Assembly: GCA_934177725.1 (NCBI GenBank)
Contig: CAKPPO010000009.1
Coordinates: forward strand, 1 to 64,000
Direction of reading: 5' to 3'
Length of the DNA: 64,000 bases
From: an uncultured Clostridia bacterium
GTDB taxonomy: Bacteria; Bacillota; Clostridia; TANB77; CAG-508
The position numbers and the translations under genes are program-made. Positions 24,996-33,770 of the stretch are shown here, piece after piece (positions within the stretch are counted from its first letter, which is position 1; each line of letters begins with the position of its first letter). The notes beneath the pieces were generated by a model that was not told the DNA's origin, made no database searches, and was given only the letters and a program-made list of their open reading frames with translations.

Positions 24996-27371
24996 CTATT
25001 TAATATATTCTTTAAAGAATTTGCAATCGTTATACTCTAAATTGTTTTTTGCTATTTCTAATAATTCATTTACCATTTCTTTAGTATATTTACTGCTTTT
25101 TTTCTCATAAAATTTCTTTAATGGTTTTTGTAAATCCATCATTACTTTCGTAGCTTTATTAACATTTTGTTCCTCTAATAACTGATTCATCTTCTTTATT
25201 TCATGTTCATAAATAACTTTTCCTACATTTGTGTCTTTTAGTTGCTCTAAAGTATTTTCTTCTGTAATGTTTTCTTTTTTTATGTATCTATCTGGAACTT
25301 TTCTTCCTAATAATTCTTCAAATTCTTCTAATGTTACGTCTTGTATATTTCCATTTTGATAATGTTTTCCATATTTTTTTGTTATATTTGTATCTTTTGA
25401 ATCTACAAATATTTCTTGTTGCAACACAATATTTCTACTTGATTTTCCTATTAAAATATTATATTTTCCTTCTTCTACTGACCATTTATTTGTTTCTACA
25501 TTATAATATGAAAAATCATCACTTGTTAATGATATCTTTATTTTCTTTTCTTCGTTTGGTTTTAGCTCAATTTTTTCAAAGCCTTTTAATTCTTTTTTTG
25601 CTTTAAAAATATTAGGATTTTGTTCACTAATATACAATTGTGCTATTTCTTTTCCTTCTATATTTCCTATATTTTTTATTTTAAAAAATACCTCAATGTT
25701 TTCTTCTAATTTATTAATTTTTAAATCAGAATATTCAAAATTAGTATAACTTAATCCATATCCAAATGGATATAATACATTAGTGTTATTTGTATCATAA
25801 TATCTATATCCTATATAAATTGCTTCTTGATATTCTACACTAGCTTCTGTTCCTGGATAATTTTTAAAACATGGTGTATCTTCTAAACAATTTGGATATG
25901 TTTCTGTTAATTTTCCACTTGGATTTACTTTTCCTAATAAGCAATTTACTATAGCCTTTCCTCCCGCTTCTCCTCCTAAATATCCTGTAATTATTGCTTT
26001 AACTTTATCTTTCCATGGCATTGTAATTGGAGAACCGTTTGATAATACAATAACTATATTACTATTTACTTTACTAATTTCTTCAATTAAATTATTTTGA
26101 TTTTTTGGCAATTCTAATGTCGTCCTATCCATTCCTTCTGATTCATAATTTTCCGTTAAACCTGCAAAAATGACTACAATATCATTTTCTTTTGCTATTT
26201 TTACTGCCTCTTTTCTATATTCTTCATCTTCTTGTGTTTCTATTCTTCCATACCCTTTAGCATATTCAAATTGTATACTTTCTTGTTTTAAGCAATCATA
26301 TGCACTTTCTAATTTATACGGATTAATTGTAGAGCTTCCCGCTCCTTGGTATCTAGGATTTTTAGCCATATCACCTATTAATGCTATTTTTTGTTTTTTT
26401 AGTGGTAGTATTTCTTCTTCATTTTTTAATAATACTACTGCTTCTTCTGCTATACTTAAAGCTATTCTATGATGTTCTTCTCTGTCATATTTTTCTATTT
26501 TCTTTCTTTTATTAACTTTAAATGTTACATCTAAAATTCTATCTACTATTTCATCTAAGTATTGTTCACTAACTCTATTTTCCTTTACTGCATTAACTAT
26601 TTCGTCTACTCCATCTCCTCTGCCTCCTGGCATTTCTAGTTCATTACCTGCTATTAATCCTTCTACCCTATCGTTTTCTGCTCCCCAATCTGTAATAACA
26701 ATTCCATTAAATTTCCATTCTTTTTTTAAAATATCTAACAATTCTTTGTTTTCAGTACAATATCTATCATTTAATTTGTTATAAGCGCTCATAACAGATA
26801 AAGGATTTGCTTGTTTAACAATCATTTCGAACGCTTTTAAGTATATTTCTCTTAGAGTTCTTTCATCTACTACAGCATTAATTGTTCTTCTTCTGTTTTC
26901 TTGATTATTAACAGCAAAGTGTTTTACACATGCTCCCACTCCATTTGCTTGTAATCCTTTTACATACTCTGTTCCCATTATTCCTGTCAAATAAGGGTCT
27001 TCCGAAAAATATTCAAAGTTTCTTCCACACAAAGGACTCCTTTTTATATTAATAGCTGGGCCTAAAACAATATCTACATCTTCATATGTTGCTTCTTCTC
27101 CCAAAGCTTTTCCTAAAGAATATGCCATTTTTTTATTCCAAGTATTAGCTACTGTAGATGATGCTGGAAAACATGTAGATATTTCACTTTCATTAATTCC
27201 TAAATTATCTGCTTCTTTCTTTTGAACTCTTAGACCATGAGGCCCATCTGACATTGTTATATTGGGAATTTCTAATCTTTCTATATTTTGACTATGCCAA
27301 TAATCTTTTCCTACACATAAACTTGCTTTTTCTTCTAAAGTCATTTTATTTATTATCTTTTCATATTTCAT
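24996..27371 (-). CDS. Glycoside hydrolase family 3 beta-glucosidase-type enzyme
   Basis: The 791-residue protein is a cytoplasmic GH3 enzyme: no signal peptide, an N-terminal TIM-barrel reading VKHFAVNNQENRR and the nucleophile motif GIVITDWGAEN (Asp at about residue 232), a second alpha/beta domain (KIALIGDMAKNPRYQGAGSST), and a fibronectin-III-like C-terminal domain (IKNIGNIEGKEIAQLYI). After about residue 680 there is an additional helical tail of about 110 residues, seen in some Firmicutes GH3 enzymes. Likely substrates are plant-derived beta-glucosides or xylosides. The gene interrupts the dcw cluster and has its own terminator. Confidence 0.92.
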   Translation of the reverse strand: MKYEKIINKMTLEEKASLCVGKDYWHSQNIERLEIPNITMSDGPHGLRVQKKEADNLGINESEISTCFPASSTVANTWNKKMAYSLGKALGEEATYEDVDIVLGPAINIKRSPLCGRNFEYFSEDPYLTGIMGTEYVKGLQANGVGACVKHFAVNNQENRRRTINAVVDERTLREIYLKAFEMIVKQANPLSVMSAYNKLNDRYCTENKELLDILKKEWKFNGIVITDWGAENDRVEGLIAGNELEMPGGRGDGVDEIVNAVKENRVSEQYLDEIVDRILDVTFKVNKRKKIEKYDREEHHRIALSIAEEAVVLLKNEEEILPLKKQKIALIGDMAKNPRYQGAGSSTINPYKLESAYDCLKQESIQFEYAKGYGRIETQEDEEYRKEAVKIAKENDIVVIFAGLTENYESEGMDRTTLELPKNQNNLIEEISKVNSNIVIVLSNGSPITMPWKDKVKAIITGYLGGEAGGKAIVNCLLGKVNPSGKLTETYPNCLEDTPCFKNYPGTEASVEYQEAIYIGYRYYDTNNTNVLYPFGYGLSYTNFEYSDLKINKLEENIEVFFKIKNIGNIEGKEIAQLYISEQNPNIFKAKKELKGFEKIELKPNEEKKIKISLTSDDFSYYNVETNKWSVEEGKYNILIGKSSRNIVLQQEIFVDSKDTNITKKYGKHYQNGNIQDVTLEEFEELLGRKVPDRYIKKENITEENTLEQLKDTNVGKVIYEHEIKKMNQLLEEQNVNKATKVMMDLQKPLKKFYEKKSSKYTKEMVNELLEIAKNNLEYNDCKFFKEYIK

Positions 27372-27444
27372 ATTTCTACCTTCTTTTACTATTTGCTATG
27401 TTTAATATATATCATAAGCTAAATTAAATTACAATAAAAAATTA

Positions 27445-27473
27445 TTGCATTTTTTATATCTTTATTGTATAAT
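27445..27473 (+). promoter_or_regulatory. Promoter of the glycosyltransferase gene
   Basis: TTGCAT (27445-27450), a 17-base spacer and TATAAT (27468-27473) form a good sigma-A promoter about 80 bases ahead of the glycosyltransferase ATG, in the divergent space shared with the GH3 gene. Confidence 0.65.
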
Positions 27474-27552
27474 GCTAAACATAATATGTATGGTATCGTA
27501 ATATGTTGATTTTTTACTAATTAGTTAATTTCATCGTAAGGAGGGAAAATCT

Positions 27553-28416
27553 ATGCTATTTAGTGTTATCATCCCAGCATATAATGCTGAGTCTACTATT
27601 CGGAAAACTTTAAATAGTGTGTTAAATCAAACTTTTAAAGATTTTGAAGTAGTAGTCATTGACGATGGTTCTACAGACGGCACTTCTACAATTTTGAAAG
27701 AATATGCAAGCAAAGATAGTAGAGTACATGTATATACTTTTAAAAATGCTGGTGTTTCTGTTTCTCGTCAACGTGGTATTAATAATTCAAATGGTCAATT
27801 CATTGTCTTTGTTGATTCAGATGATACTATTGAACCAGAATTATTATCGAATCTCTATAGTGCGATTAAATCTTACCCAACTACTGATTTGATTCGTTAT
27901 CAGTCTCGCATTATTGCAGATAGTCCCAAGAAGGATCATGGAAGATATAATTATTATGAGCCTTCCAAATCTTCTATCTCTGGCATAGACGCCATAAGAA
28001 CATGGTCTATACCTGGTAAAAAGTATGCTGTCTATTGGTTATTTGCTTTTAGCAGAACTTTATTCTTAAAAAACTCTTTTCCAGAGGATTTGAGATGTTA
28101 TGAAGATGTTGCTTTAATTCCTATTTTAATAGGAACTGCTAGTTTAGTAACAACTATTAACTATGTTGGGTATAATTATACCTATAATAATTCTTTTAGT
28201 TTAACTCATGCTAATGACTTAGCAACCCAGAAATCACGGGTATTAGATTTCTACAAATCCTTTGAATATGCTGTGTCTCACTTTAAGAATTTGCCTAATG
28301 TAACTCCACATGATATCGATTTTTTTGAGAAAGATTATCAGAGGCGATTGAATGGTAAATTTAATTCTTTAAGTGATGAATTAAAGAAAGAATTTTCTAG
28401 TATTTATGGCAAGTAA
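27553..28416 (+). CDS. Family 2 glycosyltransferase
   Basis: The 287-residue enzyme is a GT-A fold, inverting family 2 glycosyltransferase. It opens with FSVIIPAYNAESTIRKTLNSVL, has the nucleotide-binding VVIDDGSTDGTS, the DxD motif FVDSDDTIEPE (about residues 92-102) and the base region CYEDVALIPIL with an ED pair. There are no membrane helices, so it probably works at the membrane face on a polysaccharide or teichoic acid-type glycan. It is a lone plus-strand gene with GGAGGGAAAAT upstream, inserted between dcw genes. Donor and acceptor cannot be read from the sequence. Confidence 0.92.
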   Translation: MLFSVIIPAYNAESTIRKTLNSVLNQTFKDFEVVVIDDGSTDGTSTILKEYASKDSRVHVYTFKNAGVSVSRQRGINNSNGQFIVFVDSDDTIEPELLSNLYSAIKSYPTTDLIRYQSRIIADSPKKDHGRYNYYEPSKSSISGIDAIRTWSIPGKKYAVYWLFAFSRTLFLKNSFPEDLRCYEDVALIPILIGTASLVTTINYVGYNYTYNNSFSLTHANDLATQKSRVLDFYKSFEYAVSHFKNLPNVTPHDIDFFEKDYQRRLNGKFNSLSDELKKEFSSIYGK

Positions 28417-28460
28417 AAATAAAAGGTACTTCATTTAATTTTGAAGTACCTTTTATTTTT
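28415..28460. terminator. Bidirectional terminator between convergent genes
   Basis: AAAAATAAAAGGTACTTCA (28415-28433) pairs perfectly with TGAAGTACCTTTTATTTTT (28442-28460). It overlaps the glycosyltransferase stop codon and lies inside the end of the DUF402 gene, serving both. Confidence 0.8.
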
Positions 28461-28989
28461 CTAATAACTCTAAATATTTATATGAAAAGTTCTTTAATTT
28501 TTCTAAATTTGCTTTTGCAAACTCTATAATTTTATTTGCTTTTTCATATGCTAATTCATAATCTTTTTTACTTATTATCTTTTGTTTGTATGCTTGTTCT
28601 AGCTCATCTTCGTCTAATAAATGTATTCTTCCATCATGTACAATAACAACATCTAAATATAAATCATCTTCATATGGTATGCCATCTTGTACTCCTAAAT
28701 TTCTTGCAATGTCTATATACCATTCTACTATTTCTTTGTTATTATTAAAAATTGCTGTAATGCAACAGTTTCTATTTTCAGGATATATTTCTAACCAATA
28801 ATATCCTTTTGCTAATATACATCTTTCTTCTGGGTCTACACGCCATTCTTCTTTTACTTCTTCTATTTGAAGCAATGATATATTTCCTACAAATTCTTTA
28901 TTATTAATATACATATTTTTGCATTTACTTTTTAGAATACTAGTGTTTGCTCTTCCATCTGCAAATCTTCTTTTCAGTTTTTGTTCCAT
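28453..28989 (-). CDS. DUF402 domain protein (FomD/Ntdp-like)
   Basis: This 178-residue soluble protein carries the DUF402 fold. Visible conserved pieces are LAKGYYWLEIYPENRNCCITAIFN, EWYIDIARNLG, and the acidic patch YEDDLYLDVVIVHDGRIHLLDEDELEQA, which in FomD and in staphylococcal Ntdp binds divalent metal for phosphatase action on nucleotides. The C-terminal 50 residues are helical. Nucleoside di/triphosphatase activity is an inference from family members. It is codirectional with the PBP gene upstream, about 130 bases away, and is one of the three genes interrupting the dcw cluster. Confidence 0.8.
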   Translation of the reverse strand: MEQKLKRRFADGRANTSILKSKCKNMYINNKEFVGNISLLQIEEVKEEWRVDPEERCILAKGYYWLEIYPENRNCCITAIFNNNKEIVEWYIDIARNLGVQDGIPYEDDLYLDVVIVHDGRIHLLDEDELEQAYKQKIISKKDYELAYEKANKIIEFAKANLEKLKNFSYKYLELLEK

Positions 28990-29118
28990 CTTTATTCACC
29001 ATTTTAATATTACTATATTAATTGCAAAAAGTCTAGAGTGCCTTATTTCTAATTATGCTTTACAAATTTTTATTTCTTATAAAATCTCCTTCAAATTCTT
29101 CTGCTAAGATGTAAATAT

Positions 29119-31272
29119 TTAATTTGTCAACTCTACGTAAATGTTTGCTTCTTCTTTAACTTTCACTCCTGCTTTTGGTGTTTGTTCTTTTATTATAGTA
29201 TTTTCTTTGTCTATCCCTTCTTGTTCATTATTTATAACTAATTTCAAATTATTTTCTTTTAGTATACTTTCCGCTTCCTTTATACTTTTTCCTTCTATAT
29301 TAGGCACTTGGACGTCATTTTTTACTTGTTCTTCTTCCTCGTTATCTTTTACTACTTCTAAATATGGTAATACCTCCCCAAATATTTGTGAACCTATTGG
29401 TGCTGCAACTCCACCTCCTTGGTGACCTCCTTCTCCTGTTGGATTATACAAAGTTATTAACACAGCTACACTTGGATCTGATATTGGTGCCACGCCTATG
29501 AATGATGTTACATATTTTCCTGTGTTTACGCCATCTTCTGAAGTTCCCGTTTTTCCACCTATTCTATAGCCTTTAACTTGAGAGTTTCTACCTGTTCCAT
29601 CTGCTACAACAGATTCCATCATACTTAATACATTTTTTGCTGTTTCTTCTGAAATTACTCTATCCTTTTTTATTACTTCTACTTCTTTTCTTTCCCCTGT
29701 TTTTCCATCTATAGTTGCTTTTACTACTCTTGGCTGTATATATGTTCCACCATTTGCAATAGTTGACACCATTGTTACCATTTGAATAGGGGTTACTTCA
29801 AAACGTTGCCCAAAAGCTATTGTTCCAAGCTCTACTGGTCCAACTTTTTCTTCTTTTAAAAATATACTTCCTGCTTCTCCTGGTAAATCTATTCCTGTTT
29901 TTCTTAAAAATCCAAACTTTTCTAAATAACTATAATATGTGTGCACTCCTAATTTTTGTCCTAACCCTATAAATACTGGGTTACATGAATTCATTAATGC
30001 CTGTCTTAAACTTTCACTTCCATGTGGTCTATAATATCTCCAACATTTCATTCTTACTCCCGCAATTTCAATTCCTCCTGTACAGCAAAATTCCCCTGCC
30101 TTATCTACTTCTGCTATTTTTTCTTCTAAAGATGCTGATGCTGTTACTAATTTGAAAGTTGAACCCGGTTCATAAGTATCTGAAACAGCTTTGTTCCTCC
30201 ACATTGCTTGCATATTTTTGGTTTTATCTTCTTGTGAAAGAGTATCCCATACACTTTTTAATTCATCTGTATTCGGAGAATATGGCTCATTCAAATTGTA
30301 ATTTGGATACCCTGCCAAAGCCAATACATCCCCATTTTTTGGATTCATTACTATTATGTTTCCACCATCTGTGCACTTATTGTCTATACACGCTTCTTTT
30401 AAATATTTTTCTGCAATTCCTTGTATTGTACTATCTATAGTTAATACCAAGTCATCTCCATTTACAGCTTTTATATAATCTTCTGAAGTGTCATCAATAT
30501 CTCCACCTTTTGCATCTCTTAGCTTTGTAATTTTTCCTGTACTACCTTTTAAAGTTTTATCATATAAAGCCTCTATTCCATCTAGCCCTTGATTGTCACT
30601 ACCACAAAATCCTATAATTTGAGATGCTAAATTGTTAAATGGATAATATCTTTTTGTGTCCTCATCAATATTAATCCCTGTTGTAATATTATTATTTTGC
30701 ATCCATACTCTTAATTCATCAGCTTTTTCTTTGTCTACCTTCTTAATTATTGTTTCTATAGAACTTCTTTTACTTACTTTTTTTAAAACCTTTTCATAAT
30801 CTAATGAGAATATATTTGATAGTGCAGTTGCTATTTTTTCTCTATCTTCTTTTTTTATAGTAGTTGGTGTAACTGTTATTGTTTCTACTGTTGAGCTAAC
30901 TGCTAAAATGGTCTTTCCAGTTGCATCATAAATAGTCCCTCTTTTAGGGTTAATATTTCTGTCTAGTGTTTGTTGCATATATGCCATAGATTGCAATTCT
31001 TCTCCTTGTACAAATTGAATGAATCCAATTCTTACTACTAATAAGGCAAGTAGTAATATGGCAATTATCATTTCTCGTTTCATTCTTTTCTTTTTGGCTA
31101 ATGTGCCTATTGGTTCTGAATTTCTTTTATTCTTTTTATTTAATTTCTTAAAATTTATTGGCTTTCTATTTTTTAACTTTTTTATCTCTTTATCATTTAC
31201 TTGTCTTTTAATTTCTTTTTCAATTTTTACTTTTAACTTTTGCTTTGGTGTTTTCTTTTTTCTCTCCTTCAA
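29119..31272 (-). CDS. Class B penicillin-binding protein (FtsI/PBP2B/SpoVD type) with PASTA domain
   Basis: The 717-residue transpeptidase cross-links septal peptidoglycan. A lysine-rich cytoplasmic tail of about 65 residues precedes one membrane helix (MIIAILLLALLVVRIGFI), a pedestal domain (KRGTIYDATGKTILA), the transpeptidase domain with SxxK in EPGSTFKLVTA, SxN in MNSCNPVFIG and KTG in GGKTGTSED, and one C-terminal PASTA domain (VPNIEGKSIKEAESILKENN). It follows an ftsL-like gene, so it is the dcw-encoded division PBP. A paralogue lies at 35660 on the other strand. Calling it ftsI or spoVD is a naming choice that the sequence does not settle. Confidence 0.93.
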   Translation of the reverse strand: MKERKKKTPKQKLKVKIEKEIKRQVNDKEIKKLKNRKPINFKKLNKKNKRNSEPIGTLAKKKRMKREMIIAILLLALLVVRIGFIQFVQGEELQSMAYMQQTLDRNINPKRGTIYDATGKTILAVSSTVETITVTPTTIKKEDREKIATALSNIFSLDYEKVLKKVSKRSSIETIIKKVDKEKADELRVWMQNNNITTGINIDEDTKRYYPFNNLASQIIGFCGSDNQGLDGIEALYDKTLKGSTGKITKLRDAKGGDIDDTSEDYIKAVNGDDLVLTIDSTIQGIAEKYLKEACIDNKCTDGGNIIVMNPKNGDVLALAGYPNYNLNEPYSPNTDELKSVWDTLSQEDKTKNMQAMWRNKAVSDTYEPGSTFKLVTASASLEEKIAEVDKAGEFCCTGGIEIAGVRMKCWRYYRPHGSESLRQALMNSCNPVFIGLGQKLGVHTYYSYLEKFGFLRKTGIDLPGEAGSIFLKEEKVGPVELGTIAFGQRFEVTPIQMVTMVSTIANGGTYIQPRVVKATIDGKTGERKEVEVIKKDRVISEETAKNVLSMMESVVADGTGRNSQVKGYRIGGKTGTSEDGVNTGKYVTSFIGVAPISDPSVAVLITLYNPTGEGGHQGGGVAAPIGSQIFGEVLPYLEVVKDNEEEEQVKNDVQVPNIEGKSIKEAESILKENNLKLVINNEQEGIDKENTIIKEQTPKAGVKVKEEANIYVELTN

Positions 31273-31348
31273 CCTTATCCCTCACATTCTTAAGTTTATA
31301 TTATCTCTTATATTAAGAATATGATAAAAGAATGATTCTCATGACCTG

Positions 31349-31409
31349 TTTTTGGGGACGGAGCAAAAAAATAGAAGTAAAATTTTATATTTTTACCTCT
31401 ATTTTTTAT
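31349..31409 (-). terminator. Hairpins between ftsL-like and PBP genes
   Basis: AAAAAATAGA and TCTATTTTTT at about 31367-31409 form a long AT-rich hairpin that overlaps the ftsL-like stop codon. Next to it TTTTTG (31349-31354) and CAAAAA bracket GGGACGGAG, a small REP-like hairpin with the GGGGACGG core common in Firmicutes repeats. The pair may partly uncouple the PBP gene from the genes upstream. Confidence 0.55.
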
Positions 31410-31921
31410 TTAAATAAATTTGTTATTGTATTTATAATATTTTGGAAAAAGTTTGTATCTTCCTCTATTATTACTTCTTCTTTTGCAGATTCTATATAGT
31501 CTTTCTTTGGTAAGCTTACATATACTTTTTGACTATTTGATAGCTTTTGCATTCCTAGTTTTTCTTTTGCTGATTGCTCTACATTATTTAGATTTAATGT
31601 TTTTTCTATATTAACTTTTAATTGTTCGTTTTCTTTTTCAATAGCACTTACTTCTTTTTTCAACTTTTCTTTTTTGTTAAAGCTTTCTGTTATAAGTGAG
31701 TTTTGGTAGCCCATAGCAAATAAAATTGTAAAGGCAACAGCAATATATAAAACTAATTTTGCCTTTGGTTTCATTTTTTTCTTTGGAGCATTTTTTTCTA
31801 CCTTCATACTTTTAGTTGAAGATTTTTTTTGTTTATATGGGTTCTTTTTAGGTTCGTACTCAGGTTGTAATTTTCTAGGGCTAGTTTCATATTGGTACCC
31901 TTGATATTTAGGATATGCCAT
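31406..31921 (-). CDS. ftsL: FtsL-like cell division protein
   Basis: The 171-residue protein has FtsL/DivIC topology: a basic, proline-rich cytoplasmic tail of about 55 residues, one membrane helix (AKLVLYIAVAFTILFAMGY), then a coiled coil (KEKLKKEVSAIEKENEQLKVNIEK) and a short extracytoplasmic end (VEQSAKEKLGMQKLSNSQKVYV). FtsL bridges FtsW/FtsI and FtsB/FtsQ. Sequence conservation in this family is poor, so the call relies on topology and on its place between rsmH and the division PBP, which is the usual dcw position. The last 30 residues are acidic and unusual. Confidence 0.82.
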   Translation of the reverse strand: MAYPKYQGYQYETSPRKLQPEYEPKKNPYKQKKSSTKSMKVEKNAPKKKMKPKAKLVLYIAVAFTILFAMGYQNSLITESFNKKEKLKKEVSAIEKENEQLKVNIEKTLNLNNVEQSAKEKLGMQKLSNSQKVYVSLPKKDYIESAKEEVIIEEDTNFFQNIINTITNLFK

Positions 31922-31957
31922 TTGCTTTAACTCACCTCTTTCCTTCGTATATTTTTT

Positions 31958-32890
31958 CTATTGTGCTTTTTCAAAAATTCTTAATTTTGCACTTTTAGAT
32001 CTTGAGTTTTCTTCTTGTTCTTCTTTTGATGCTACTATTGGTTTTTTATTTATTATTTTTCCTTCTGAATGATATCCACACACGCAATATGGTAAATCTT
32101 TTGGGCATGTGCATTTACCTTCTGCATCTAAATATGCTTGCTTAACTGCTCTATCTTCTAAGGAATGGAATGTAATTACACATAGCCTACCTTCTGGCTT
32201 TAAGCATTCTATACAATTTCTTATAGTTTCTTTTAGTGGTTCTATTTCATTATTTACTTCTATTCTGATAGCTTGAAATGTTCTTTTTGCTGGATGTCCA
32301 TCCTTTTGTTTTGAGATAGGTATTGATTTTTTTATAATATCTACTAATTGCATAGTTGTTTCGATTGGTGAAATTTGCCTTTCTTTTACAATGTTTCTTG
32401 CGATATTTTTTGCAAATCTTTCTTCACCATATTCTTCTATAATTTTGCTAAGTTTTTCTTCTGTATAATTGTTTACAACATCTTTTGCTGTTAGTTCTTG
32501 GGTTTTATCCATTCTCATATCTAATGTAGCTTCTCCCATATAGCTAAATCCTCTTGCTCTTTCATCTAATTGGTATGAAGATACTCCCAAGTCTAATAAT
32601 ATTCCGTCTACTTTATCTATTTGTATGCTTTTTAGTAATTCTTTTATATCATCATGGTTTCCATGTAAATATACTACATTCTGATATTCTCTAAGTCTTT
32701 CTTTTGCTGCTTTAAGTGCCTCTTCATCTCTGTCTATTCCTATTAGTTTTCCTTTAGAAGATAGGCTTTTCAATATTTCACTGCTATGACCTGCTCCCCC
32801 TAAAGTTCCATCTACATATATTCCATTTTCTTTTATATTTAATCCTTCAATACATTCTTGTAGTAATACACTTTTATGTTTAAATTCCAC
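31958..32890 (-). CDS. rsmH: 16S rRNA (cytosine-1402-N4)-methyltransferase RsmH
   Basis: RsmH (MraW) methylates C1402 of 16S rRNA in the P-site. The 310-residue product begins HKSVLLQECIEG and has the SAM site VDGTLGGAGHS, GILLDLGVSSYQLD, RGFSYMGEATLDMRMD, TFQAIRIEVN and VITFHSLEDR, all standard. A C-terminal CTCPKDLPYCVCG cysteine segment, typical of the family, is present. ATG at 32890 is the second gene of the dcw cluster, but it is separated from mraZ by an unusually long 322-base spacer with a repeated motif and a large hairpin. Confidence 0.97.
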   Translation of the reverse strand: MEFKHKSVLLQECIEGLNIKENGIYVDGTLGGAGHSSEILKSLSSKGKLIGIDRDEEALKAAKERLREYQNVVYLHGNHDDIKELLKSIQIDKVDGILLDLGVSSYQLDERARGFSYMGEATLDMRMDKTQELTAKDVVNNYTEEKLSKIIEEYGEERFAKNIARNIVKERQISPIETTMQLVDIIKKSIPISKQKDGHPAKRTFQAIRIEVNNEIEPLKETIRNCIECLKPEGRLCVITFHSLEDRAVKQAYLDAEGKCTCPKDLPYCVCGYHSEGKIINKKPIVASKEEQEENSRSKSAKLRIFEKAQ

Positions 32891-32921
32891 TTTTAAACTC
32901 CTATATCTACTATTCTTAAAT

Positions 32922-32968
32922 TAGCATCAATAGTTGGTATTTAAAAAATACCAACTATTTTAATGCTA
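32922..32968. repeat. Large hairpin upstream of rsmH
   Basis: AATAGTTGGTATTT (32929-32942) and AAATACCAACTATT (32946-32959) are perfect 14-base arms around a 3-base loop, extended by TAGCAT (32922-32927) and ATGCTA (32963-32968). It sits about 32 bases before the rsmH start in the leader. No T-run follows on the minus strand, so it looks more like a processing or regulatory stem than a terminator. Confidence 0.65.
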
Positions 32969-32981
32969 CTTTTCTAATTTT

Positions 32982-33190
32982 TCTTTAGTGAGCTGTCATC
33001 TTTTCATTTGTAAATTTATATTTTTACTTTTGTGAGCACTGTTATTTTTTCTTTTGAAGTTTAAAATGTTGTTCTTTAGTTATTTTAAACTTTTTCTTTT
33101 GTTTTAAAATTTTATCTTTTGTGTATTAGTTTTTTTCTTTTGTAAAAATTAAAATTTTTATCTTTTGTACATTAAAATTTTTTCTTTAGT
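32982..33190 (-). repeat. Non-coding array of about ten ACWAAAGA motifs, ~22-nt period, between mraZ and rsmH
   Basis: On the minus strand the octamer ACAAAAGA or ACTAAAGA (plus-strand TCTTTTGT/TCTTTAGT) recurs at starts near 32982, 32999 (degenerate), 33026, 33050, 33073, 33095, 33115, 33136, 33161 and 33183. Spacing is mostly 20-25 bases. Spacers are AT-rich and differ, stops occur in all frames and the period is not a multiple of three, so it is not coding. It could be a protein-binding array or intrinsically bent DNA, since A-tracts recur every two helical turns. Confidence 0.6.
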
Positions 33191-33212
33191 ATTTATATAA
33201 ACTTTTAAAAAG

Positions 33213-33644
33213 TTATATACCAAGCATTGTCATATTTTCTGCAATTTCATCTGCTGAAATATTTTCATCACTAGTATAATTTTTCCATTTGTCTCTATTC
33301 CAAATTTCAAGTCTTGTTCCTACACCAATAATTACAACATCTTTTTCCATGTTTGCATATTCTCTTAGGTTACTTGCAATTAAGAATCTTCCTTGTTTAT
33401 CTATTTCACATTCTATTGCGCCAGATAAGAAAAATCTTACGAAATCTCTGGCATTTTTATTGGTAAGTGGTAGTGTTTTTAGTTTTTCTTCAAAGTTTGA
33501 CCATTCTGTTTGTGAAAACCCAAATAAGCATCCATCTAACCCTTTGGTTATGATGAATTTTTCTCCCATGTCCTCTCTTAACTTAGCTGGCATTATCAAT
33601 CTGCCTTTAACATCTAGAGAATGCTCGTATTCACCGATCAACAC
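33213..33644 (-). CDS. mraZ: Transcriptional regulator MraZ
   Basis: MraZ is the AbrB-like DNA-binding repressor at the head of dcw clusters. The 143-residue protein has the two family repeats: EYEHSLDVKGRLIMPAKLRE at the N-terminus and ECEIDKQGRFLIASNLREYA in the middle, each a DxKGR/DxQGR signature. Length is normal. The start is GTG 33644 behind GGGAGGTGA. It lies immediately downstream of MraZ-box repeats, implying autoregulation of the cluster. Confidence 0.97.
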   Translation of the reverse strand: MLIGEYEHSLDVKGRLIMPAKLREDMGEKFIITKGLDGCLFGFSQTEWSNFEEKLKTLPLTNKNARDFVRFFLSGAIECEIDKQGRFLIASNLREYANMEKDVVIIGVGTRLEIWNRDKWKNYTSDENISADEIAENMTMLGI

Positions 33645-33670
33645 TTTGAATCACCTCCCGTGCATTTCAT

Positions 33671-33733
33671 TCCACTTTGCTCCACTTTGCTCCACTTTTA
33701 CTAAATTTTAATATAAGAATAATAAAAAAGCAA
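33671..33733 (-). promoter_or_regulatory. mraZ promoter and three MraZ boxes
   Basis: TTGCTT (33733-33728), 17 bases and TAAAAT (33710-33705) form the promoter; its -35 overlaps the preceding terminator. Just downstream, at 33700-33671, AAAGTGGAGC is repeated in tandem with an exact 10-base period (three AAAGTGGA units). This matches the GTGG-type repeats known to bind MraZ, here placed in the initially transcribed region, ideal for repression. Confidence 0.85.
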
Positions 33734-33770
33734 TACTTTTTTAAAAAATTTTTAAAAAGTATTGCTTTTT
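33725..33770. terminator. Terminator after the sortase gene
   Basis: AAAAAGCAATACTTTTT (33725-33741) and AAAAAGTATTGCTTTTT (33754-33770) are perfect 17-base arms. It touches the sortase stop codon and separates it from the mraZ promoter. Confidence 0.8.

Noticed and set aside
32982..33190. CRISPR array between mraZ and rsmH
   Set aside because: The repeat unit is only about 8 bases with uneven spacing and there are no cas genes.
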